NCBI RefSeq assembly: GCF_001659605.2
Contig: NC_035177.2
Coordinates: 32,938,136 to 33,002,135 of the forward strand
Source of the DNA: Manihot esculenta
Lineage: Eukaryota > Streptophyta > Magnoliopsida > Malpighiales > Euphorbiaceae
Direction: 5' to 3'
Length of the DNA stretch: 64,000 nucleotides
Within the stretch, counting starts at the first letter, position 1. The number at the start of each line of letters is the position of its first letter. The notes beneath the pieces are model-generated. The model was not told where the DNA came from and made no database searches. It was given only the letters and a program-made list of their open reading frames with translations. Of this stretch, positions 1-11,275 are shown in pieces. The position numbers and the translations under genes were made by a program.

Positions 1-889
1 GTGATATGATATAATATGACATGATATGACATGTATGGCATGATATGAGATGAAAGACCAGGTGTGGCCGTATCGCCCCTGGCATAGAGTAAGGAAGACC
101 AGGTGTGGCCGTATCGCCCCTAGCATAGAGTATGGAAGACCAGGTGTGGCCGTATCGCCCCTGGCATAGAGTTATGTGAAGTCCAGGCGTGGCCGTATCG
201 CCCCTGGCATAGAGCATTGTTGGACTTGTTATGAGATGATATCTAGATGTAGAGGGCTAATGGTGACGAATTCATCCTTGATGTGTATTGTTTGTGATGT
301 GATGCATGTCATGAAAGCATATGATATAATAAACTGTTTTTCTCTTTAGTTCTGCTCACTGGGCTTTTTAGCTCACCCCTCTCCCCTAACCCCAGCTTTG
401 CAGGGTCAGAGATAGTCAGGAGATCAGCAGGTTATGTCCATGGTCATGTTTATGTAATAGTTTAGTAGTGGACATGATGTATTGTAAAGATATGTAACGA
501 GATGTAAAATGTTATTATGTAATATAATAGTTAGAGTTGTGCTTTGCCCTAGAAGTGAGGTTAATCCCTTTGTACATGGTCCTTATGTATGTTGTATTAT
601 GAGACAGGAGAAGCCAAGCTTAATGTATGTTGCCCCACGAGAGTAGAAGATGAAAACTCCAGTGTAGGGGTTTATGTTTATGAGTTGTGCATGCACAGGT
701 TAAGCTTGGTGTTTGAAAAAAAGAAAAAAGTTTACAGTTTTATGTTTTAAAGTTTTTATGTTTATGTTTGATCATGTATGGGATTATACCAAATGTACAG
801 GATGTATGTTAGGCTTGCTACGGGTCCCGGCGACCTTAAGTCGATCTGGATCCTAGCGCCGGTAGCGGTCCGATTTTCGGATCGTTACA
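1..889 (+). mobile_element. 5' LTR of element A (3' portion only)
   Basis: It aligns throughout with 6830-7610, including the run AAGCTTAATGTATGTTGCCC and the terminal GATCGTTACA. It ends at 889, three bases before the primer-binding site. The first part of the LTR, with promoter and palindromes, lies left of the window. Confidence 0.85.
53..214 (+). repeat. Short tandem array in LTR, four units
   Basis: Four units of about 34-45 bp, each running from GACCAGG or GTCCAGG through a GTGTGGCCGTATCGCC-like core to CCCTGGCATAGAG. The CCAGG and CCTGG ends can pair. The matching array in the 3' LTR of the same element has only two units, so copy number changes quickly. Confidence 0.85.
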
Positions 890-892
890 GAA

Positions 893-904
893 TGGTGTCA
901 GAGC
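893..904 (+). other. Primer-binding site of element A (initiator Met-tRNA)
   Basis: TGGTGTCAGAGC lies three bases after the LTR end and matches the plant consensus TGGTATCAGAGC at 11 of 12 bases. One A-to-G change would weaken tRNA pairing. Confidence 0.8.
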
Positions 905-1161
905 CCTAGGTTCACATGGTCGGACCTATAGTGTGTCGGGCTCATAGAGGTTATAGAAGGGCAAGCACAATAGGAGAAATCATGTCCACTAGGATAGGAT
1001 GTGGAGTCCTGTTTTGTATGATGATGTGAAATGCCATGCTGATATGCATGTGCATTAATGTTATGCTATGTATGTAATGTATGCGAGGTAGGTTCATGTG
1101 TTTCCACATGAACCGTATGATGCTAATGTTTATGTGATATGTTATGCTTTCAGAAGTCGAG

Positions 1162-2806
1162 ATGAGAGGAACTCGTCGATCCGTAAGATTGACTGGAGCT
1201 CCGCCAGAGAATGAGGGCATGGATGCCCATCCCCCTGCTCTGCATGCAGAGGGCAAGATCTTGTAGAACAGGCAGAGAAGGTACATCAAGGGACCCTAGA
1301 AGGTCTTTTGATGCAAGTCGGAGGAGATCAGTTCATGGTGGTATGTCAGCGGATGCGATGGGAACAGAGGAGGATAACCAGAGAAGAGATAGTAGTTTGG
1401 GCATGAGTATGTCAGAAGAGGATATGGGAGAGTCCCAAGGAGGCACTCAGGCCTCGGGTTTTGTTCCGCCACAGTATACACCCTATCCTCAGGGGCCAGG
1501 GTATCCGATGGGAAACGCGTCGGATTTCTCTAGCTATAACCCATACCCCACCTTTATGCCCTACCCTCCCTTTTACCCACCATACCCACAGTACCCCATA
1601 TTTCCACCCTCACCCTATTATCCAGGTCCAGCAAACCCTAACCTAGGGAATGCTGCACCTCCTCCTCCACCAGCAAAGCCATTTGTCCCTGATGCCTAAA
1701 CACCCAAACCTAGCTCATCAGTTGGGGGTAAGGTAAAGATGACGGACTATCTGAAGTTGGATGCCCCCAAGTTTGAAACAGGTGATGACCCTTTTGAATA
1801 CCTCAGAACGGTGAAGATGATAACTGATGAATTGAGAGCAAGTGACAGTAGAGCCATTCAGATGGCAGGGTTCACATTGAAATGCAAGAAGGCGAGGGAA
1901 TGGTTCAAAAACTATGTGGACCCAAGGTTGGAAAGCTTATCCTGGGAACAGTTTGCAAATGAGTTTGCTGGATGGGCTTTTCCAGGTAGTTCCAGAGAAT
2001 TGAAGATGATTGAGTTTGAGCAGCTAAGGCATACGGAAGAGATGAGTGTAGATGGGTTTACAGACAGGTTCCTGGAGCTGTTGCCGTTTGCAGGACAAGG
2101 TCTTGACACGGACTTGAAGAAGTCTAGGAGGTATGTTATGAAGCTTCACTCCAGGTATTCCTCGTTGGTTCAATCAGCAGAAAGGGAGAGCTTCCATGCT
2201 ATAGTGGATATGGCACGGAGAATGGAGGCTAGTGCCATCATCCAAGGAACAGTTAAGCAGTCTGTGGCACAGTCTTCGGGTCTCCAAATCCCGGGGACGG
2301 GTGATGCTAATCTCTCCTCTCTGGGCGAGGATGTCAGGAAAAGTAAGAAGGGAGACAGAGGTCTCAGAAGGTCAAAGAAGAATAAGTTTTGGCACCGGAT
2401 AAAGTCTGGTCTGGGATTAGGAGGAGGCTCGAGCTCTGGCACAGAGGTTGCAGAGTGTGCAAGGTGCGGTAGGCCGCACAAGGGAGTTTGTCGGGTTGGG
2501 ACTACAGCATGTTACAGATGCGGCCAGGAGGGACACATAGCTCGGGAGTGTCCTAAGGCAGCTTTTATGGTACCATCCCATCAGACAACTCCAGGCAGTA
2601 TGGCACAGCCATCAGCTCCAGCCATGTTTCAGGGTAGTGGTCGAGGCAGAGGAAGGGGTGCGACCCCTTCTTCAGCAGGTTCCCTAGGTGAAGGTCCATC
2701 AGTTCCAGCTCGGATCTTCTCCATGACGCAGCAAGAAGCCAACACATCGGACATGATGGTGACAGGTAATCTCACTCTCTTATGTTCGATGTGTATGCTT
2801 TTGTGA
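1162..2806 (+). pseudogene. Broken gag of element A
   Basis: Gag forms the virus-like particle and packages the RNA. The start follows a splice-acceptor-like TTTCAG and begins MRGTRRS. A four-base insertion near 1241-1250 (relative to 47443 onward) breaks the frame, and a TAA at 1697-1699 interrupts the proline- and tyrosine-rich linker. After that the frame is open from 1739 to 2806: a retrotransposon gag core (KMTDYLKLDAPKF onward), a Lys/Arg-rich segment and a CCHC knuckle at 2510-2551 (CYRCGQEGHIARECP). It terminates at 2804-2806 without continuing into protease. At least two lesions make it non-functional as one protein. Confidence 0.85.
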
Positions 2807-2829
2807 ACCCTGATGTGTTTCTCTTTCCT

Positions 2830-5090
2830 TATGGTTTCGAGAGCCGTAGATAGGTTGGGTTGATAGCTCGTGGGTTAGGGTATTCCCTTTGGGTCAGTGG
2901 ACCCAAGTGTGATCCATCAGTGGCAGAGTCAGCCTGCCGGTATAGTTCAGAGTATGTGTGAGTGGATGCCTTCCAGCTGGCCTAGCGATTCTAGATTTGA
3001 CTATTTGACGTCATTTCTAGGGTTGGATTGGTTCTTCTACTAGTGGTGCTACCTGAGTCGGTAGAGACAAGGTAGTTAGGTTCAGTGGTCAGGATGGATC
3101 AGAGGTAGTCCTTAGAGGGGGACGGAGTAGGGATACCTAGAAGTTCGTTATCAGCCCTGCAGGCTCATAGGTTGGCCAGGAGAGGTTGTCAGGGGTTTCC
3201 AGCTCGTACAGGAGAGTTAGTAGTCATGTCAGGGAGCCCGCCTCAGTACCAGTAGTGAGTTCTTAGATGTTTTCCCAGACGAGCTGCTAGGTGTACCTTC
3301 GGTTAGGGAGATAGAATTTGAAATGAAAGTGATGATAGAGACCAGGCCCGTCTCTACCCCTCCCTACAGGATGGCACCTGCAGAATTAAAGTAGTAGGAA
3401 GAGCATGTTGTAAGAATAGGTAGTTAAGGGTTTTCATCCGACTGAGCACTTCGCCTTGGGGTGTTCCAGAGTTGTTATGAGAATGAAGGATGGATCCCTA
3501 GGACTTTGTATCAACTGCAAGCGTTGAACAAAGTCACTACCCAGAATGAGTATTTGTTACCTTGGCTCGACGATCTATTTTAAACCAGCTAGCAGGAGCT
3601 GGTTGCCTTTCCAAGATAGATCTGAAGTCCAGGTACCATCAGTTAATATCAAGGAAGGAGATGTACAGAGAATAGTGTTTAGAACCAGATATGGGCACTA
3701 TGAGCTTCTAGGAATGTCGTTCGGGTTAATGAACGCCCCTACAGCATTCACGGACCTCATAAGCAGAGTTTTAGTCGATTTCTGGATCACTCCGTTATTG
3801 TCTTCATTGACGGTACCTCGATGAGTCCCAGAAATACAGAAGAGAATGCCCATTATCTGAAATCAGGATTGCCGATCCTGAGAGAACGTGGCTTGGATGC
3901 CCAGTTCTCCCAATGTGAGTTCCGGTCAAGGAGCATATCTTTCTTGGGTCATGATATGTCGGAAAAAGGAAGTGTGGTAGACCCGAGAAAGTTGAAGTTG
4001 TAGCTGACTAGCCCAGGCCCCTTTGTAGTGATATAGATTAAGAGCTTTTCGGGTTGGGCAGGTTACCTACTGGAGGTTCATATAGAACTTCTTTCGAGTT
4101 GCCACTCCTATGGCCAGATGGGTCAAGAAGAATTAGAGAGTTGTGTGGTCTACTAAGTGTGAAGAGGGCTTGGAAGAGCCGAAGAAAATGTTGATGTCAG
4201 CACCAGTGGTGGCTCTGTCCGCCAATAATGAAGATGTCACAGTGTCCTGTGATGCGTCCCGTGTGGGACTAGATTGTGTGTTAATGTAAAGTGGCAGGAT
4301 GATTGCTTATGCTTCTAGGTAGCTGAAGAAGCATGAGTTGAATCATCTTACACATGATCTAGAGATGGCAATGGAAATCCTTGCACTCAAGATGTGGAGG
4401 CGATACCTGTATAAGGTATGAGGACAGATCCTTACAGATCGAAAGAGCTTGCACTACACCTTGAGTCAAGGGAGAAGAATGAGAATAATCAGAACTGCTG
4501 TAGGTCAGCAGAAGAGTTATGAAGTTGTCCACAAGAGGCATGTGGAGTACCAGAAGAGAGAAGAGTTTTGTCGGAGCGTGCAGCGGAATCATGTTGAGGT
4601 TCTCGAGGAAGTTGAGGTTGCTGGAGGTGTCTCCTAAAGAGAGGGTGATTCGTTATGGGCAAAAAGGTAAATTAGCTCTTAGATACATCGGACCCTTCGA
4701 GATCCTGTAAAGGATCGGGAATGTACCCTACGAGTTAGATTTACCTACTCCGATGGAGGAAATCCATTTGGTTTCCATGTTCCCAAGTTATGAGAATTCG
4801 TGTCGGATCCGAGTGAGGTTCTTAGGAACCAGAGGTGGAGATCGCAGGGAATCCCACCTATGTTGAGCAGTTAGTGCGGATCATGGACACACAAGTCAGG
4901 AAGTTGAGGAACACGGAATCCTGATGGTGAAAGCCTTGGAATCACCGTTTAATGGAAAAAGTATGCCTAGGAGACCCGGGAGTTCGTACTCCAGCTAGTA
5001 TCTGTGTCTCTCTTTGGAGAGAGATTTTAGGCTTTGCTTGCTTGTTTGCTTGCTTGGTTATGTATACTTGATGCTATGTTTTTAGCATGT
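2830..5090 (+). pseudogene. Degenerate pol of element A
   Basis: Scraps of protease, reverse transcriptase (for example RTRYGHYELLGMSFGLMNAP at about 3680-3740), RNase H (about 4300-4460) and the integrase C-terminus (about 4490-5000) are recognisable. Stops and shifts interrupt every domain. The integrase DDE core is missing: RNase H sequence passes almost directly into the segment that normally follows integrase. Several lesions, such as the altered GATCTATTTTAAACC site near 3570, are shared with element C. Confidence 0.8.
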
Positions 5091-5099
5091 TTGTTGTTT

Positions 5100-5137
5100 G
5101 AACATTCGAGGACGAATGTTCTTAAAGGGGGGAAGAA
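5100..5137 (+). other. Hairpin motif and polypurine tract of element A
   Basis: GAACATTC, a six-base loop and GAATGTTC (5100-5121) form a perfect 8-bp inverted repeat. It is followed by AAAGGGGGGAAGAA (5124-5137), the polypurine tract directly before the TGTAATACCC start of the LTR. The same arrangement precedes the LTRs at 11313 and 51554. Confidence 0.8.
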
Positions 5138-5334
5138 TGTAATACCCGGCTAGATTACGGCATCGGAATCCCTACCTTCCGGCGGAAACTCCGTTGGAAT
5201 ATGGAATTTTGATGATGCCAGAGTCTTCTAGAGGGGTAAAATGTGATTTCTAAAATGACTTTTACTGATTTCATGGTTTTAAATGAAAAAGATTTGAGTT
5301 TTGAAAAGAAAAGACCAAGGAGATTTTTGCCAGG

Positions 5335-5500
5335 TTCGGCCGCCGAAAGCGAAGTTCGGCCGCCGAACATGAGTTGGTTTTGGGAGCACTTTCGGCCTCC
5401 GAAAGCTATGTTTGAACAAACCAGGTTCGACCGCCGAACCTCAAGTTCGGCCGCCGAACATGGGGGTGTTTTGCATGCACGTTAGGCCGCCGAAGGAGGT
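5335..5500 (+). repeat. Palindrome cluster upstream of LTR TATA box
   Basis: Several TTCGGCCGCCGAA-type near-palindromes or half sites lie within about 170 bp, ending just before the TATA box. Each contains the GCCGCC core known as the plant GCC-box. The position suggests promoter or enhancer function, which is inference only. Confidence 0.75.
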
Positions 5501-5513
5501 TTGGCTGGCCACC

Positions 5514-5520
5514 TATAAAA
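5514..5520 (+). promoter_or_regulatory. LTR TATA box (element A)
   Basis: TATAAAA lies in GGCCACCTATAAAAGCCCC. The same box in the same context (CCAGCCAC or GGCCACC before it) occurs at 11559, 15797, 43597, 45036, 51950, 52862 and 61366, so it is conserved across all LTR subfamilies here and is the best candidate core promoter. Confidence 0.7.
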
Positions 5521-6177
5521 GCCCCTCAGATCGAAAATGGGCGAGTTTTCTCCCCATTCTCGAGCTCAGGTGTGTTCATGCCCTCCTCCAGTCATTTTCA
5601 TGCTTTTTCTTCAAATCCTTCACGTTTTATAAGCTACATGGTTGTTTTGAAGAGTTTTAAAGCTTGGATCAAGGTTTGGAGAGCTTGGAGACTTTAAGAG
5701 TTTGGGTTCTCCACATCTCAAGCTTTGGGTCGCACCAACCCTCGATCTTCAAGAGGTAAGTGTAGATCTATGTTTCCTTTACATTTTAAAGAAGTTTTAA
5801 GCAAGTTTGAAGATGTTTTAATGGTTGAGTATGGGTAGATATGCATGTTAGAGTTTATGTGGGTTTTATGCCCAATGTATGTTTATGTGATGTGATTGAG
5901 CTAGTTTATGCATGTGGGAGAGTGTATGCATGATTGGGAGAGAGCAAGTGAGATTTTGGGATGTTTTGGTGGTTTTGGCCTATGTGGGTCATAAACTACC
6001 TATGTATGCTTTTAATGTTGTTTTTGGAGTTTAATCTAGTTGTTAAGCTCCTTTAAGCATGACTAAGGGTTTATGCTTGGTTTTGAGAAGTTTAGGCATG
6101 TTTTAAGAGGTTGGAGGCTTGTTTTGAGAGGTTGGGAGGCTTGTATGCACAAGGGCTGAGTTCTGAAAGAACTCAGG

Positions 6178-6425
6178 TTCGGCCGCCGAAGGTGGTTTCG
6201 GCCGCCGAACCTGCCTATGGTTGCATGGATTGGTCGCCAAACCTTGCCTCCGAAAGTTGTGTTTCGGAGCTGGAGCAGACTTTCGGCCGCCGAAGGTGAT
6301 GTTCGGCCGCCGAAAGTGTCTGACTTTCGTCTCTGGAGAGAGGGTTCGGCCGCCGAACGTGCCCTCGAACCTGCATGACTTTCGTCTCTGGAAGGGACCT
6401 TCGGCCGCCGAAAGTGCCGCCCAAA
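6178..6425 (+). repeat. Second palindrome cluster of the LTR
   Basis: TTCGGCCGCCGAA palindromes alternate with ACTTTCGTCTCTGG spacers and end in GTGCCCTGTCCAGCC. The cluster lies downstream of the presumed transcription start and between conserved donor-like and acceptor-like sites, so it may be intronic. Equivalent clusters occur at 7809-8055, 12080-12315, 16328-16520, 44118-44345, 45718-45975, 53393-53630, 55020-55275 and 61900-62090. Confidence 0.8.
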
Positions 6426-7610
6426 GTGCCCTGTCCAGCCCATTAATGGGTGTTTTCTATGATTGTTTTAAGGATGTTTTAGGGGGTTTTTGGGGAGTTG
6501 TTTATGTATTGTTTAGAGTATGTTTGGCACCTCACTGGAGTCCATCTATGTAGGATCGGACCCGAGGAACCAAGGTGTTTAGCAGTGTTAGCTGCATCAG
6601 AATCGGTCCAGAGCTGGTCAAGGTGAGTAGAACATAACCCTTTTTAATATTAAAGAAATTTAATGTTCTAAGCATGTTCATGCATCATGAATACCATGAT
6701 TATGAAATAGGTTGTTTGCATTAGAGTTCACGAATATGTTGCATTGCATAATACAGTGATGATATGTGAATGAATATTGGATGATCCATTAGCCCTTAGT
6801 ATGATGTGATATGATATAATATGATATGATATGACATTTATGGCATGATATGAGATGAAAGACCAGGTGTGGCCGTATCGCCCCTGGCATAGAGTAAGGA
6901 AGACTAGGTGTGGCCGTATCGCCCCTGGCATAGAGCATTGTTGGACTTGTTATGAGATGATATCTAGATGTAGAGGGCTAATGGTGACGAATTCATCCTT
7001 GATGTGTATTGTTTGTGATGTGATGCATGTCATGAAAGCATATGATATAATAAACTGTTTTTCTCTTTAGTTTTGCTCACTGGGCTTTTTAGCTCACCCC
7101 TCTCCCCTAACCCCAGCTTTGCAGGGTCAGAGATAGTCAGGAGATCAGCAGGTTATGTCCATGGTCATGTTTATGTAATAGTTTAGTAGTGGACATGATG
7201 TATTGTAAAGATATGTAACGAGATGTAAAATGTTATTATGTAATATAATAGTTAGAGTTGTGCTTTGCCCTAGAAGTGAGGTTAATCCCTTTGTACATGG
7301 TCCTTATGTATGTTGTATTATGAGACAGGAGAAGCCAAGCTTAATGTATGTTGCCCCACGAGAGTAGACGATGAAAACTCCAGTGTAGGGGTTTATGTTT
7401 ATGAGTTGTGCATGCACAGGTTAAGCTTGGTGTTTGAAAGAAAGAAAAAAGTTTACAGTTTTATGTTTTAAAGTTTTTATGTTTATGTTTGATCATGTAT
7501 GGGATTATACCAAATGTACAGGATGTATGTTAGGCTTGCTACGGGTCCCGGCGACCTTAAGTCGATCTGGATCCTAGCGCCGGTAGCAGTCCGATTTTCG
7601 GGTCGTTACA

Positions 7611-9233
7611 TTGAGTTTATGGGTTTTTGATGAGTTTTTGAGCAATGTGGCTTGTAATGTGTGTTTGATGTGTTGTAGTTGGGGTTTGAGGTAGTTTGAG
7701 ACCCCTAGGAACTTGTATGCATGTTTTGGTTGAGCTAAATGCATGATGGTTTGAGTTTGGAGGCATTTGTGCATGTTTGAACCAAGTTTCTGCCCTTTGG
7801 GAGAAACCAGGTTCGACAGCCGAAGGGACTTTCGGCCGCCGAACCCTCTTGTGGAGGCAGCCTTCGGCTGCCGAAGCTTGCCCCTGAAAGGAGACTTTCG
7901 TCTCTGTCTGGGAGTTTCGGCTGCCGAAAGTGCCGCCGAACATGCATGAATTTCGCCTCTGTCTGGGAGTTTCGGCCGCCGAAGGTGCCGCCGAACCTGC
8001 CTGACTTTCGGCTCTGGAGGGACTTTCGGCCGCCGAACCTGCCGCCGAAAGTGCCCTGTCCAGCCTTCCTTTGCATGTTCTTGCATGGATGTTTTGAGAT
8101 GTTTTTGGGGGTTTTTGGGGGAGGTTTTTAGAGTTATGTTCTAGTTGTTTGGTCCCTCATTTGAGTCCACCTGTGTAGGTTCGGACCCGAGGAACCGAGG
8201 ACCTCAGCAGTGAGTCAGCTGCTTCAGTCAGTGTCAGAGCTAGCCAGAGGTGAGTGGAATAACTCTTATGCTTTTAAGTAAATAAATCAGTTTTGAGCAT
8301 GTTCATGCATCACGGATGCCATGTGATACTTTAGGTTGTTTGCATTAGAAATCACGAATATGTTGCATTGCATAATATGTTGTTGATGTGGATGAATGTT
8401 GAATGATCCATTAGCCCTCATATGTTATGACATGATGATATGGTATGGAAGACCAGGTGTGGCCTGCACTACGCCCCTGGCACTATGTAAGAGAAAGACC
8501 GGATGTGGCCTGCACTATGCCCCCGGCACCATGGATTATGTATGTTATGTTATGTATAAAAGAAAGACCAGGTGTGGCTTGCACTACGCCCCTGGCATGA
8601 TTGGAATATGTAGAGGGCTAAATGGTGACAAGTTCATCCTTGATATGATTAGTTGTGATGTGATGCATTCCATGATAGCATGTGTTTTAAATGCTTTATG
8701 ATTCTGCTCACTGGGCTCTAGTAGCTCACCCCTCTCCCAATTTCCCCCAGGTTTGCAGGTACGGGTTAGACAGAGAAGTCAAGAAGAGTAAAGTCATATG
8801 TATGTAATAGTTAGAATGTGGACATGACACATTGTATAATGATGTATAGATATGTAATGTAATGATATTAAGGTTAGAAGTGTGCTTGACCATAGTATAT
8901 TGTAATCCCTTTTCGATACATGATCTTAATGTTTATTGATGTCTATGTTTAGCCAACTCAACACTTGTTATGCCACCCATTGGGGGGGGCATTGATGAGA
9001 TCCCACAGAGGGGTCAAGTTTATGATTATGGCAATGTTCAGTGCATGCACATGTTGAGTTTGGTGTATGATAGAATGTATGAAAGAAAAGTTTTAATTTT
9101 TATGTATGATTGTTGATCATGTATGGGATTAAATAGGTTTACAGGTTGCATGTCAGGCTTGCTACGGGTCCCGGCGGCCTTAAGCCGATCTGGATCCTAG
9201 CACCGGTTGCAGTCCGATTTTCGGGTCGTTACA
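7611..9233 (+). mobile_element. LTR type b, 5' part displaced by element A
   Basis: It resumes at TTGAGTTTATGGG, which corresponds to an internal point of the type d LTRs (near 16115 and 61690), and ends TCGGGTCGTTACA. It has its own tandem array at 8449-8605 with core TGTGGCCTGCACTACGCC. Its left part should lie beyond the window, to the left of element A. It is followed without primer-binding site by a gag fragment. Confidence 0.8.
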
Positions 9234-9386
9234 CCATGTATCCACCCACACCTTTCCATCCCAGTACAGCATACCCAAAGCCAAGTTCAACACCTTCTGC
9301 TCCACCACTAGAACCAGAACCAGTAGCCCCAGTTGTCCAAGTACCTCAACCTAGCTCAGCTGAGGGAAGCAAAGTGAAAATGACAG
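9234..9386 (+). pseudogene. Gag fragment of element B
   Basis: The proline-rich linker of gag (MYPPTPFHPSTAYP) runs as far as the conserved KVKMT that normally opens the gag core. Everything upstream (primer-binding site, gag N-terminus) is absent, and downstream the frame passes straight into RNase H sequence. It is a deletion remnant. Confidence 0.75.
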
Positions 9387-11235
9387 GGTGATTGCTTATG
9401 CTTCTAGACAGCTGAAGAAGCACGAGTTGAATTACCCCACCCATGACCTAGAAATGACAGCAGTTATATTTGCACTCAAGATGTGGAGGCATTACCTTTA
9501 TGGGGTTAAATGCGAGATCTTCACAGATCACAAGAGTTTACAGTACATCTTGAGTCAGAAAGAGCTGCATTTGAGGCAGAGAAGGTGGGTAGAACTGCTT
9601 AGTGACTATGATTGCAGGATCCAGTATCATCCGGGTAAGGCGAATGTTGTGGCAGACGCCCTAAGCTGGAAATCACTTGGTAGTTTGTCCCATATAGCAG
9701 CAGAGCGAAGACCAGTGGTGATGGAGTTTTATAAGCTCCTCGACGAAGGGCTACAGCTAGAGTTGTCTGGTATAGGTGCATTGATAGCATAGATGAGAGT
9801 GACACCAGTGTTTCTGGAGCAGGTGGCTCAGAAACAGCATAAGGACCCTGAGTTAGTTAAAATTGCCAGGACTGTTCAGTCAGGCAACAGTGCAAAGTTT
9901 AGATTTGACAGCAAAGAGATCCTTCGCTTTAGGCATCGACTATGTGTACCAGATGACAGAAGTTTAAAGGGAGAAATTATGAGGGAAGCTCATAATGCAA
10001 GGTACAGTGTTCACCCTGGAGCCACCAAGATGTATCAGGAACTAAAAAGGGTGTATTGGTGGCCAGCTATGAAGAAAGAAGTGGCACGGTTTGTGTCCGC
10101 CTGTGAGGTTTGCCAGAGGGTGAAACTGGAACATCAGAAGCCGACTGGAATGCTTAACCCACTGCCGATTCCAGAGTGGAAATGGGAGAACATAGCTATG
10201 GATTTTGTAGTGGGCTTACCGGCAGTGTCCAACAGGTTAGACTCCATATGGGTGATTGTGGATAGACTCACGAAATCTGCTCATTTCATCCCTGTGAGGA
10301 GTACTTATTCTGTGGACAAGTTAGCACAGGTTTATTTGGAGGAGATAGTAAGGTTGCATGGAGTCCCAGTGTCTATAGTGTCAGACAGAGGACCTCAGTT
10401 CACCTCCAGATTTTGGCGGAGTCTGCAAAGTGCTATGGGTACAAGGTTGGATTTCAGCACAGCTTTCCATCCACAGACTGATGGACAGTCAGAGAGGACC
10501 ATCCAGACCATAGAGAATATGCTCAGAATGTATGTGTTAGACTTTGGCGGTTCTTGGATGCAGCATTTCCCTTTGGTGGAGTTTGCCTACAACAACAGCC
10601 ATCATGCTAGCATAGGGATGGCCCCTTATGAAGCTTTGTATGGGAGGAAGTGCAGATCACCTGTTTGCTGGGAAGAAGTAGGAGAGGCGGCTCTTGCAGG
10701 GCCGGAGTTAGTTGCAATCACCAGCAGAATGGTGCCCATGATCAGAGAGAGAATCAGGACTGCTCAGAGCAGACAGAAAAGCTATGCAGATATCTGCAGG
10801 AAGCAGTTAGAGTTTTAGGAGGGTGATATGGTATTGCTAAAGGTGTCTCCAATGAAAGGAGTGGTTCGCTTTGGGAAAAAGGGTAAGCTAGCCCCACGAT
10901 ATATTGGACCCTTTGAGATCTTGCAGAAGATCGGGAATGTGTCGTACAAGCTGGATTTACCTACTTCTATGGAAAGAATTCACCCGGTTTTCCATGTTTC
11001 TATGCTTCGAAAGTTCGTGTCAGATCCGAGTAAGGTTCTTAGTGAGCCTGATGTAGAGATCCTTGGAGATCTCACTTATATAGAGCAGCCAGTACGGATC
11101 CTAGACACGCAGATCAGAAAGCTAAGGAACAAGGAAATTCCAATGGTGAAAGTCCTTTGGAACCACCACAATCTAGAAGAGTGCACCTGGGAGACACGGG
11201 AGTCTATGCTTCAGCAATATCTATATCTGTTTTAA
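9387..11235 (+). pseudogene. Pol remnant of element B: RNase H, integrase, chromodomain
   Basis: The reading starts inside RNase H ([20 protein letters not shown]) and runs through the integrase zinc-binding region (about 9990-10130) and the integrase core. The DDE carboxylates are visible: MDFVVGLP at about 10200, SDRGPQF at about 10380 and the Glu of the IENML stretch at about 10515. The C-terminus (10828-11235) ends in a chromodomain-like stretch (VLWNHHNLEECTWE). Two CAG-to-TAG stops (9790-9792 and 10816-10818) break an otherwise long frame. Protease and reverse transcriptase are deleted. The integrase core is the best preserved in the window. Confidence 0.85.
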
Positions 11236-11275
11236 GGTTAGGTTTTTCTCCTTTTTCTGTGTTTCATTGTTTGTG

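Larger units (their letters stand above)
1..7610 (+). mobile_element. Element A: Tekay-like gypsy retrotransposon, non-autonomous, 5' end outside window
   Basis: The layout is LTR (1-889, only its 3' part), primer-binding site, broken gag, degenerate pol, polypurine tract and a full 3' LTR (5138-7610). Both LTRs carry the same subfamily-specific tandem unit (GTGTGGCCGTATCGCC core) and end in TTACA. Gag with a CCHC knuckle, and the related intact pol fragments elsewhere in the window with a C-terminal chromodomain-like stretch, place it in the chromovirus Tekay/Del group. The sequence right of 7610 resumes in the middle of another LTR, so A inserted into that LTR. The left target-site copy lies outside the window. 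Confidence 0.85.
5138..7610 (+). mobile_element. 3' LTR of element A (type a, 2473 bp)
   Basis: It begins TGTAATACCCGGCTAG and ends GGGTCGTTACA, giving TG...CA termini. In order it holds a palindrome cluster (5335-5500), TATAAAA (5514-5520), a donor-like AAGAG|GTAAGT (donor at 5756), a second palindrome cluster (6178-6425), an acceptor-like TATGTAG, a second donor-like AAG|GTGAGT, a two-unit tandem array (6858-6935) and a pyrimidine-rich acceptor (about 7080-7125). It is unusually long for an LTR but consistent with this clade. Confidence 0.9.

Noticed and set aside
951..1289. Minus-strand 112-aa frame at the start of element A
   Set aside because: It overlaps the leader and gag start of element A, and is not conserved at the equivalent positions of C and D.
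5335..5500. CRISPR-like array
   Set aside because: Palindromic units are irregularly spaced, spacers are similar to each other, and the context is a eukaryotic LTR.
7574..8086. Long Arg/Pro/Gly-rich open frames over the LTR palindromes (also 6063-6443, 16245-16562, 45615-46007, 53446-53823)
   Set aside because: The TTCGGCCGCCGAA repeats lack stops in several frames on both strands and give RRPK/FGGR strings everywhere. The frames are not conserved between LTRs and lie in non-coding LTR sequence.
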